This document shows, one piece after another, positions 35,801 to 48,300 of a stretch of 64,000 nucleotides of DNA (within the stretch, counting starts at the first letter, position 1; every line of letters starts with the position of its first letter). Below the pieces are notes generated by a model. That model worked only from the letters and a program-made list of their open reading frames with translations, did no database searches and was not told the DNA's origin. The DNA comes from Undaria pinnatifida (taxonomy: Eukaryota; Sar; Phaeophyceae; Laminariales; Alariaceae), in contig JABAKD010000009.1 in assembly GCA_012845835.1 (NCBI GenBank), forward strand, positions 7,281,413 through 7,345,412, written 5' to 3'. The position numbers were made by a program, and so were the translations under genes.

Positions 35801-38800
35801 CTCCCGTAGTTGGAAACAAAACACTTGGACTTAGCCTACACCCAGTAGCAGTATTGTAGAGGTTTCCCCAGCAAGGCGGAGGTGGGGATGTGCCAGAGCA
35901 ACATGGCCGCCTTGTAGAGGGAAGCCGCCTTCATTATTCCGGGTTATGAGTGCGTTTTCTGCTCGCGATCAGCAGTTTTGACCGCCTTATATGGGGATAC
36001 CGCCTTACTCGGATCGCCTTCCTGGGGGACCCCTGCTGCTGTAGGACACTTTTTAGCAGCTGGAAAAAAAAGAGAGAGAAAAGAGAGAGTAAATTTTAGA
36101 CCCTTCTATTTTTTTTTAGTTGTATGGGGACTCGTAGTCTAGGGCGGTCTCGGCGCCCCCCGGCGACGCGTGTTAACACTCCTTCGCTCCGCGCTTCGCG
36201 TCGCCTCGCCTCTGTAAATATGGGATGGTTGGTCCCGGTTGGTCAATTCATTCTCGTGTCCGGGGAGACGACACAATAGTTACCACCCCCATGGCTCGCC
36301 CCTCCCTGATTTTCATATATGTTGGGTTGGTGTCGGTTGGCAACGACACTGCAAAACATGCAGCTCAGCTAGACCACCAGGGTACCGTTTTTTTTGGTCG
36401 CGAGGGGCGGCCGATCACAGCTGGCGGTTGAGTTCGATCTTTTGTGCGGGGTGCAGAACGTTTGCTCCGCACAAGGGGAATGATCGTATCACGTAGCGCT
36501 TATGGTAAGGCACCCACGAGGCAGATGCATAGTACTCCCGCTGCTGTCTCTGGAAGTGGCCATACCGGAAATCCAATTATCTCATCGAAGCTGCCATCCA
36601 TATTCAAGTCTGTCTTACGAGCGGTTCTTGGTAGGATGCAGGCCACCCTTCATGCGACTCGCCGAGCACCTCACGGCGCTTCGCGCTTGGTGCAAGCAAT
36701 GCCTGCCTGGTTGGTGAAAACCCGACATGCTCCGTCCCGGCATTGTAGGGGTGCGAGGGTCAACGGCCATAAGATTAAGACTACGGCTATGCATGACTAT
36801 CGAGTACGCCCTCCCCCCCGCCCCCCCTTATGAGACATCCCACCGTACGGGTTTCACTTCTTGACCTGCTCAACTGAGGAACTACCGGTTAGTCTCATAC
36901 TTTTGCGGGAACATATTCGTTTTAGGGCAATTTAATAGCGCATACAATTGTTGGTCAAAATTGCGCGATAGGCTGCCGGCCTTCGACGTCATGATTCGGG
37001 TGAGGTGTTGACAGTACGCTGAGATGTCGGCATTAAGGTGCGCCACCACTTTTCGCCCAAAAATACGTGCCGGATGAACGGTCCCCCCGCAACCCCACAA
37101 AGCCGTCGGGAGGTCGTTCCTTGTTTCTCAAAAATCTGTATGTTTTGCATACCTTACAGTACTAGGCCATGGATTTCGTCATCCGACGGAACTTAAGCTT
37201 TTGCTAAAAACATTTTTTTTTTTCTTTTATCGGGGCCAGATGTAGAGCCCCTCGAGTGCGGAGCTCCAGAAAAAAACAAAAACAGAAAAACTGAGCACTT
37301 TGTACCGAAGCGTGCCTCAATCGAGATCCTCACCTTAACAGCGCTCAGAAACTTCCGCTGCAGCCCCTACCGTGGGATGATTCTCAACTGTGACGCGTGC
37401 TACGATAAATAGTGGTGCACCACTTTTTTTTCTAATATTACCCCTCACTTTAGGAGCTTTAGACATGTACCTCTTAACCCCAAAAAACTGACTTGATCCC
37501 GGATGAAAAATAAACCTGCTTTATCGCGGATGAAAAATCCCGTTGGCGACGCGTGCTACGATAGAGGGGTGCACCTTTTTATTTTTCTAATACTACCCCT
37601 CACTTTAGGAGGTTAAGACCTCTCTCTCCCAAAAAAAATATGTTGGAGGAAAACAAAAACGGCTGCCGGGTGAAGTATCCCAGGGCCTAGGGCACACGAC
37701 GAGAATCATGCAAAAAAAAAAAATGGCCTATTATTTTTTCTTTTCCCGACGATTTTGGACTAGGGAACCGCGTCATTCAGAAACTGGTCCGTTTCAGACG
37801 AAGAGTGCTACCTCTGTCGTAGCACGCGTCAATGCCTCTCATGTGCACACGTCTAGAGACTCACGCCACGACGGTAGAGGCTCGTAACCACTCGAGGAGT
37901 CCTACTCCTCGCCAAAAAAAAATTGTTTTTTGATAGAAACAAGTGCAGCCCGGTGAACAAGACCATGGAGGCTTAAGTATTCCAAAGAAATGTTTGCGGA
38001 AGACATGGATAACCTTCCAAGGGTTGTTGGCTAAGTAGACCCGTCGTTCACAAAACGTTTTAGCCAGAAAGTGGTATACCCTATTACACCTATCGAAGCA
38101 CGCGTCTAGAACCGCCTTCCGTCGGTCGTCCTAGTCTGGCGCGCGTTAGAAAGTGCGGTTGTGTTGGATTATTCGCGAAGGGGTGTTAATTTGGAGAGGT
38201 AGGGTTACGGGACTCACATCGTCCTCGTCTGTGTTCGACGGCAGGTTGATGGTGTTTCCGCACATGATCGACTGCGGGCTCGTCACGGTCTTGATGCCGT
38301 ACGCTTTGCACTCCGTCAGTGTGTTGCCGATCACCTGCGGAATGGTTTGGTTGGTTTGGTTGGTTGGGTTGGGTTGGGTTGGTTAGCCGGTTTGGGTGGC
38401 CGGTTTGGATGGTCAATGACACATTGTGACGCCACCGAAAATATGTGTATCCCACGTAAAGTTTCAAGTGTTTCGTGCTCCCAAAAGTCGATCACCTGCG
38501 GAATGGTTTGATTTTGGTTGGGTTGGTTGGCCGGTCGGATGATGGTGAACGATCCTTTACCACCGAAAAAACTGTATCCCACACTATTTTCAAGTAGTTT
38601 GTCGCCCCGAAAAGGGCGGTAGAGCTCTAAAAGAGTTTAGTGGCCGTACGATGTGTTTGATGTGTGTATCTGGTAACTTCACGTAGAAAAGTGGGGTTTG
38701 TAGAAGCAGACGTGGATGGAAATTCTGATAGATTCACGAACGAACCCGCTCGATCTCCGAGAGAACAAAAAATGCGATAGCCAGAGAGTTAAGAAAACAC

Positions 38801-41800
38801 AAGAACAGCTGCCGTGCTTGCCAGACACGGTTGGTCGGTCGCCTGTGGCATGTGGACAGTGGAGCACCAGAGAGTGTGTAGTGTTGGTGGTAAGATACGA
38901 TAGTTGATCTTCTTGGTGGTGATTGACTGTTGAGGATCTGATGTGGTGTGTGAACGTTATTTAGACCTGAAGAGAACTGTAGTAGGGCTTTCTACTTATC
39001 CTCTTCTGGATTCTGATATGGGGATTCGGGGATGAAGTTGAGAGTTAAGATCGGTTGTTGTCTTGTGTTCGGAGCTAATTCAACAACTTCTCTCTCCTTT
39101 CCTAGCACCTGAATGGTGCCGACCAGCCCCCCGCAGGCCAAGGCGGGATACTTTCTGGTCGGTAGGCCTTGCCCAGCTTAGGCGTGTCTACAGGCATCGG
39201 GGGGGTATATATATAGAGAGCGCGCGCAGCATCGAAGGATTGAAAAGAGTCAGTATTGCGGAGAACCATTATCATATATACAGAGTAAACAGAACCCACG
39301 GTACCTTCATGTTGAATTTAGCGTGGGAACGGCTATTTTTTTTTCTCTCTTTTTTTGTCCAGCACTTCGGCTCTCCAGCTCAACTCGTTTTTGTTTACCC
39401 TCGGCGACCTTCTAGACGACAAGCCGTGGTCACAGGTGCTCTTCCCTTCTCCCGCCCCACCCGGTACTTGCCTTCATTTTTATCGCGCATGTAGGGTTCA
39501 TCCAGCATTCTCACTTTTCATACTTTTATTATCGTCGATTTTGCATCGAATTTCGCCAAATCGCGCTCTCACGCTTTCGTCCTGTCGATTTGTATTGTGA
39601 GAAAGAGTCTCCTGTGATGATTCGAACCTACGACCTCGACCTCAATAGATGTGCGGCTTGAAACTGGACCACCGGGGGCGCCGGCACGATTAATCCCCCC
39701 TGTCTTTTACTAACCGAATTGAGTCCTGATTAGTACTGTGTGGTCGGCCCCCCGCAATAGCATGGTGTGCTCGTTAGAAATGATCGACTTTCTGTGCTTC
39801 ATCCGCACATAGGTGCGACGACTAGTCGGTGTGTGATCGGCCGCCAAGACCAAATTATTTGCTGCTTCCGCCGCTGTCGTCGCTTAGGGAAGAAGAGAGC
39901 ACCGTGGCCGTGGCCATTTCTATGCCAGTTTCCGGTAACTCTTGCTTTATGGCAGGCGTTGCTGGCTTATTTTTGTGCAATACGCACATTTTGTAGGTAT
40001 ATCTATACCTATGCCAATTGCCGGTACATTGGTTATGACAGGCGTTGCTGGCTTTTGCGCAGTATTCACGCACAGATCGTAGGTCTGCAGCGTATACGTG
40101 GGAATATATATATATGTATATGACCGTGTTACACCAAAGCTATGCATGTACCGTGTGTGTACATGGATGGTGAGATAGTCACCATATCCGTCGAGCTATC
40201 GGCAGATCGCAGAGCAAACCTTCAACGTGCGTGTTGCGTCAACAAGAGCTATTGCTGAACTACACCGCGCATACCCTTGTCCGTACGCCTTGAGAAAGCG
40301 CAGCAGCGTTTTTTCCCCGCGCGCACACACACACCTGATTGTTGATGCCGTATTGTCGCCCGTCGACTTCATTGCCGCCTACGCGTACACCTGCCCCTGT
40401 CGTGTTCTCGATCAAGTTATTTTCGATGATGGTCCCATCTCCGTGGCTAGCGATGCCTGTCGCATCCCGTTTCACGCGAGACAGCGAAGCACGGCAACGA
40501 AGGGGCGGCGATCGCTTAAGAGGACCACCATTTGCGCAGTCGGCGAAGAACGTCGAGGCCTTTGAATTTGTTTCAATGGACCGCTGCTTAGTCGGCGGAG
40601 AACGTGGAAGCGTGGGAAGTTGTCCTAACGGACCGCTACCATTTAGTCGGGGCGAAGAACGTTGTGAGGTGTGGGAATCTTTTTTTTTTTGGATCGCTGC
40701 ACTTTAATCGGGACGAATGACTAGAGTTCAAACGCTACCCCCCCCCCCCCGCTCTAAATCCTGGTACAGCAGCAGTTATTGTCCCCAAGAGCGTAGGTGC
40801 GGTTTCAACCCTTTTAATGTCCCCATAAAACGCCTTCACCACTGGAACTCTTTTAGGGAAAAACACTTGAATTTAGTATAGATAGGGAGATATTTTGGGG
40901 CTCCTAAGAGTCGTTCTACGGTACCCCTCCCAACATTTCTTGAACGAAATCGCCGGTTTTGAAACCAGCTCCCGGCCGCATTTCCCAAAATACGGTGCCC
41001 CTTGCCCCCCCGGACGTCATCATTCGTTAGTCCCTTCTTTGCAAGCAAAAACATATACGGAAGATTGTATTTTTCATGTAATCGTTCCTCACGTCGAGCA
41101 GCCATGATGAAGCGTCCGTTAAAGCAAATCGCTGGTTTTGGGGGGGGGGCTATCGTAGAGTCAGTCCTAAATGGGCGCCTTAAACCGCACCTTCCTACGC
41201 TCTTGGGGAAAAAGTAGTTGATCGGCAAAAAAACGGCGAGATGCGCGAATCGTTTCAATGGACCACTACACCTTTTTTTTCATCGTCGAACAACGGCAAG
41301 GTGCATAAATAATTTTACTGGACCACCTGTTGAAGAATTGGAGGGGAAAGGCGTGGTGTGTACCAATGGTCACAATCACGGTAATGCACCAGGCAGCGCT
41401 ACTGTAGACGCGACCGCCCTTCTGCACACCGCACTTGATCGGCGAATAACAGCAAGGTGTGGAAATAGGTCGGACGAGCCGCTGCACTAAATCGGCGAAG
41501 AAAGGCAAGGTGCCTCTGAATCGTTTTCTGCTATGTACCGGCGAAGAACGTCGAGGTGCGGGAAGTGTTGCAGGAGGAATGCCGTATGTACTTAGTCGGC
41601 GAAGGACGGCATGGTTTTGAACCGTTTTAATGGGCCGTCGTAATTAGTAGTTAGTCGGCGAACAAAGCGGGGATCGTTCTATTGGGACCACTACTTAATT
41701 GGTGAAGAACGGCAAGGTTGCTTGAATCGTTTTACTGGGTGACTGCGCTTAACCGTCGAAGAACAGCAAGGTGCCGCAATCGCGTTCTTAAACGGGCTAC

Positions 41801-44800
41801 TATGCTTATGCGGCGAAGAACAGCAAAAGTGCGGGAATAATGGTTGTATTGTGACTACCGTACTCGGCAAACCAACCAAATGTTGCATCATTTTTTAGTC
41901 GGGTTGTTTGTGGCAGCTCCACGAACCCGTTTTTGCCACTGAAAAAAAAAGATATCACGCTACTGTAATTCCAGGCACAGTTAAGGTCCCCCGATAAGGC
42001 GGTCTGATTAGTGCGGTATCCCGATATAAGGCGGTCAAAATTGCTTGGCGCGACTGGGGAATTGCGCTCTTACCCTGGAAATAATAAGGCGGCTTCCCCC
42101 AACAAGGCGGTCATGTTTGCTCTGGCACAACTCTGCCTCGCTGGGGGGACACCCCTGCTGCAGTCGGACCCTTAAAGTGTCGGGGCAGGGTTAACCCCCG
42201 TTAGCATTGCACCCGCGTTTTTTGGGGAGAAACTACTTAAAATTAGTATGGCCTGACCAAGAACGGCCAGCCCCGCCCGCAAGTCTATGGTGTATTCATG
42301 CGCAGCATAGCGAGTGGTCTTATTCACTCGCCAGGCATTTATTTGCTCTCTCAGCGAGCAAATAAATGCGGCTCATGGCAGTTGCTGGCCTAGCCCCCGT
42401 CAATGTGTTTTCCCCCCAAGAAAGACTGGTCGTCCTCGTTTCTCTATCTGACCCCAGATCCCGGACAGAAAACATGCCTAACTCTCCATTCCAACAGAAG
42501 AAGTAAACCGCGTTTTATCCGTCATATACAGCACTGTATAGGGGTCCTCCAGCAACGCGGCGATGTGCGAGAGCAACATGACCGCCTTATCGGGGGAAGC
42601 CGCCTTACTCTTTCCGGCGTATGCGTGCAATTCCTCAGTCTCGCCAAGCAATTTTGACCGCCTTGTATCGGGATACCGCCTTGTAAAGGGATACGGCCTT
42701 ATATGGGGATACCCCTACAAGTGTTCTGCAATGCGTTTTCGAAGGCCGCAACACTGCGACCGACCTCGGACATATATCCACGGAACATGTTTTTCTTATC
42801 CCCGTCTGCACATTTTGCGGCCGGACATATTGTTCTTTGCGCAGAGTGAGCAGCGGCAAGAAGACCTGAAAGCAAAATCGCACCTCCCGACTCCGGATCG
42901 TTCTGCATGGAAATTTCGTTGTTTTCGATGATTGTGTCCAGGCAGCCTTCCTTCACGTCCACGCCCTCGTTTCCCTGACAGACACGTCCACACCGGTTTA
43001 TTGGGTCGGGCGGCTTAGAGAGGGGGGAAGGCGTGTTGGAGTACGCACACCCGTTCCAGCAAGCACACGTGCCAAGAATCAACGAGCACTCAACGAAGAA
43101 GAAATAATTAAGTACTTTAATTGTGGCTATCGTGTTTGTCATCCGACCATGTATGCGTAGTAATTGGTGGGGGCGGGGGCGGGGGAGGGGGCGTCCTCAT
43201 TTGTTTATTTGCCGTAGCCGTTTGACCATTGATCACGCGTCCCCTTTCGAAACAGGTAGCCGTTCCTGATCGCCTCTAGTGAAGATGCCTCCAACATTTG
43301 GGTGCTCCTTTTACGTCTCATTCCAAAAATTACATCAAGAACAAGTTTTTGCTTATCGTATCCCCTTCCTGTTCTGGCCGTGTGTGGCCACCATCTGATT
43401 TTGAACATATCAGGTATAGCCCTCTTTTCCCCGCTACTATCTATAGTGTACCAAACTTCTCATGTCATGCCGGGTGACGTTTTGCATTAAAGTCCACCTA
43501 CCTTCTATTCTTTTCCGGAGGATATAGAAAAACAAAAAGGACAAAGACAACGTCCACCTTCGACGGTGGTATACCGTAGGAACCATCGTCTTTATTCAAT
43601 TCAGTTCCATACTCAATCGGGATTTCGCTTGTTGACAATAAATAACACTGTTGGGTAAGAAGGGATGAAAGCCTCCACGCACATGGGTCGCAATGATGTT
43701 GTTCCTGACGACGTTCCCGACGGATGCGTCTGGGTCGTCCGAGTAGTTTTTCCCGTCGTCCCACTGATTGCTTGCCGTCCCTATGTCTAGTTGGGGGAGA
43801 CACCAGACGAGACAAAAACGGGGCAATGTGATCGGCGTTCCACGCTGATGAGTTGTGTGAATATCGTCGACATAACAAGTTCATATATATTTTGCTTTTT
43901 CAATAGAAGCCTACCGTTTTGATGCTGCAAAACGTGTCCCACGCCGTAACTCCAAGTCGTCCCCCCCCCCCCCCCCCCCCCCCCCCAAGCACGTTGGGTG
44001 CAGTTTGACAGGAGTTTAACACCATTTTGGACGAAATCATAGGGACCGAGTTGGGGTATTGATAAAAAGTACCAAACGATCCTTACATTTGAGGTCAGGG
44101 CGGGCGGTCTGCATCACTCCCGTCAGCTAAAAATATCACGTAAGGCGCGTGCTACGATAGGTGGTGGTGCACCACTTTTTTTCTAACACTACCCCTCACT
44201 TTAGGAGGTTAAGACATGTCCTTCCTAACCCCAAAAAACTGATTTGATCCCGGTTGAAAAATAAACCTGCTTTATCGCGGATAAAGAATCCCCATGGCCT
44301 AGGTACACGACCAGAATCATGCGTAAAAAAATGGCCTGTTTTTCCGACTTTATCGCGGTTTAAGAAGCTTCGTCATTCAGAAACTGGGGTCCATTTCAGA
44401 CGAAAAGTGCATGTACCTCTCTATCGTAGCATGTGAGCCTACGATGATAGACGTGCACCATCATTTTTTTTTCCAATACTACCCATCACTTTAGGAGGTT
44501 AAGACATGCCCTTCTTAACCCCCAAAAAACTGACTTGATCCCGGATGAAAAATAAACCCGCTTTATAGCGGATGAAAAACCCCCATGGCCTCGATATACG
44601 ACGAGAACCAAGCAAGAAAAAGTGACCTATTTCCGACGAAATTTGGGTTAAAAGGAGCCCCGTCATTCAGAAACCGATCCATTTTCACCAAAAAAAGGTA
44701 TACCTCAATACCTCTATCGTGCCATTTTCGCCAAAAAAAGGTATACCTCAATACCTCTATCGTGCCACGCGTTTCAAAAGTTATACCTGGTACTGTCGTT

Positions 44801-45314
44801 GCTCTGATTTATTAGGCAACGCTATAGTCGGTCCAATATAGACTATACTCACAAATCCCCTCTCCGTTCTTCTCCCCGGTGGTGTTGTACACGAAGTCAT
44901 ACAGCCCACAGTCGGAGATCTCGTTCCCGTCGATGTCTGCGTACGTAACGAAGTCTACAAGCACGGGGGCCGCCAAGCATACACCAGAGAGGGAGGCGCG
45001 CGTAGGACGACAGGCTAGGGCGTTATGAGATCATCGTTGGCGGCACTCACGCGCCCTCCGTCTTTGTTGGTTGTCTGCCAGATCCGCCATCATGGGTCCT
45101 ATAAAAACGTCGATCGATAGCTTGGATGTGGAGGCTACCGTCTGTGACAAGGTTAATAGTCACACACATACTACTCTCGATTGAAAACCGAAGCCTGTTT
45201 TTGTCGAAGGCCGGCGGCGGGGGGCAGACGCCCAGCGACGCGCGTCTGTGTACAGAAACATGTCGACGAAAAAAAGTTTCCGCAAAAAAAAAACCACAAA
45301 CTCCCCGCCGTCTC

Positions 45315-45362
<48 letters not shown>

Positions 45363-48300
45363 TGTCGTCCCCCCTGAAGTGGGAAGAACTCGGTTCTGAA
45401 AACCCTCACTACTAATACTATGTAGGGTGTGTGTTGTACACCATCGCGCCGTATATTATAGTAGTCGACCCCCGCCTTTGATGATGCCGCGCAACCGCCT
45501 TGTTCTGCAGGCGTGCCGTCTTCATTATTAGGATCGGGCAACCGACTTTTTTTGTGTGGGAATCGACGCACGCGCGAGCAGTGATGCAACTGATCACGGT
45601 TGGGCAAGGGAGAGGGGGGGGGGGGGGGGGGGGGGGAGGGAATACGTATTCTTCATGGCCTTTAGCTTCGTGCCTGTAGACTATGCGGTTAGCATCGCGT
45701 TGTGATTTGGCGGCTCGCGTCGACCACTCGCTTGACTGTTGCTTCGGCAGCTGAAGGGTGTCACACACTCCTGTTATTAATCGGCTTTATTGCTTCTTTT
45801 TTCAAAAGCCAGGCATTGTTTTGACGCTTCAGACGCAACGCAAGATGATGCAAACGTCGTCCTAGCATTGAAACCACGGGTTGCTCATAATTGAAATAGC
45901 ACGCTATCATGAAAAAAAAAAAAAAAACTTACTCAACGCGACGACTTGAAATAGCACGCTATCACCAAAAGCTCGCTCACCGCGACGATTTGCAATAGAA
46001 CGCTATCATTACAAAAAACATCTACAATAATAATCTCTAGACTTTTCAGATTTTCCCCATGTTGAAGTTGAGAAATACTCTCCTTGGTATCCCCAGGAAA
46101 TGAAACGGCTTGGATATTGACAGAGGTCCGCCGTATATCCGGCCGACCTGCCATCCCGCCGTTTCAGGGGGAGAGAGTGTTATAAGGCTTAGTTTGGGTA
46201 AGCTATTGGTTAACCATGTGCAAGTGGCCAAACGGACTACTAATACCCCACTAGACTAATACCTTAACAAAAGCTCGCTCACCGCGGAGACGGATGCATT
46301 CGCCGCCGGCATTCTGAATCTTCATCCCGATGATTTCCAGCCCGTCTAGGGCGGACATGTAGCCCCCGCTCCGCTCCGAAGGTTCGCGACCGGCTGTGGA
46401 TTGCACACAAACAAACGACAAGCAGTAGTTACTACTGCTGTACGCAGACCTATGGGTTTTTTAATTCCACGCTGACTGCTTGGAGTGCTGCACATTGATA
46501 CCACAGGGTTTGCATCTTCTACGACAGGCAAAGCGCGCTCACAACGCGCAAATGTCCTGAGTTGGTGCTGTTTGCGTGTGCATCAAGTAACTCTGTTCTC
46601 TATAGAACAATGTTTTGTGGTATATTGGCCTTGAGGCGATCATGCCACGAGTATGTGCGTAGAGCCCCATGCTCATGCTTGTGTTACTCAGGATCGATAG
46701 ATAGCCACTCACTCGTACTGTTGTTGCAATAACGTACCGATTGGTTGGCGGAGGGTCATAGGAGGGATAATACCACTACCTTACTGAAGGATACTCGATT
46801 TATGAAGATGTGGGGAAAGGAAACGGGCAAATGGTTGGCGGAAGATACCACTGCATTATGGTGCGACCATTCGACTTCATATTAGGTACTGCTGCGGCTT
46901 TATGAAAGGATATTCGATTTACATCGGAACGGCATCTACGCTATTATAATGTCGGAGGGCCAAAAATATATATATATATATAAGCATCCTGCATTAAGGG
47001 TTTTTTTTCTTGATTTCGTCTGTGGGGGTAGAAATATACGTATATATAGTCTAGACTATGTCGAAACGGAATCATGTGCTGTGTACGCTATATTATCGGA
47101 GGGCAATAATAACAAACAGCAATAATCATCTTTACAACATAGTCTAATTTTGTAAAAAAACAATCCAACTTCATCCAACGGTAAAATCCATCGACACACA
47201 CGCACCCCACGAACGACAGAGCTTACCAGGTATCATACGGTAGAGCCCTCTTCAGCCTTTTTTTTTTAGCTGAAGTGCGGGAGCTCCTTCATTCACCCCC
47301 CCCCAAAAAAAAAATCGACGGGGAGAGCGATCATTCTTGTTTTTTTGCGGGATTTTTCTTTTGTATGTGCCTGGTGTTGTAAGGCTTAGTTTGGGTAAGC
47401 TATAGGTTGACCTTTTGCAAGTGGTCAAACGGACTCTGATACCCCACTAATACCTTAACAAATGGCGTCGTCGACGGACCATGGGTTTTTTGGGTCGTGA
47501 GTTCGAGCGCCACATCCACCATAATAAACTTTTTCAGATTTTCCCCATGTTGTCGAACTCGAAAAATACTCTCCCAGGTATCCCCAGGAAATGAAACCGC
47601 TTGGATATTGACAGGTCCGCCCGTATACCCGGCCGACCTGGTATCCCGCCGTTTCTGGAGGGGAGAGTGTCATAAGGCTTAGCTTGGGTAAGCTATTGGT
47701 TAACCTTTTGCAAGTGGTCGAACGGACAAATACCCCCTCTAGTACCTTAACAGTGGGCCATGGATGGATTGGCTACACTTTCAGTTCACTCAAAAATCAA
47801 GTTGTTGTTGTTGTTTGGGAGGGGCGGGGGCGGGGGAGGAGGGGTGAGGGGTAGAGCTAGCTCCTCAAGCCGAGAACCTCAGAAGGGCAAAACAAAAGTA
47901 AGTACCAACGACGCAGCTCGCAAAGATGAGTATTGACTTGAAATTCGTCGAACTCACGGCTGACGTCCTTGAAAAATATTTTTTATCAGAACAAAAACAA
48001 AAGCAAAAACAAAACGTTTGAACACCTTCTTCTACCGTTTCGTCCGCACGACAGAGCGCAGAGCAGAATAAGCTTCTAAGAATTTTTCTTGGGCTCTCCT
48101 ACCATGAGGAGGATACCTGTCAACATCTCACCCGACTTGCGACTTCGAAGTAGACATTCGTTCGCGCAATCCGACCAAGCCTTCCTGAAACAAGTTGTTC
48201 CTCTCCTCGCTCGACGAGCTCAACCAATCAGTACGAGGCCAGACACGTTTTGGTCATAAAAAAATGCAACCCCGCACTGCCGTGCGGGATGACTCGGCAT

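Noticed and set aside
40540..41870. CRISPR-like array
   Set aside because: Units are degenerate, spacing is irregular (44-61 bp) and the context is a eukaryotic intron.
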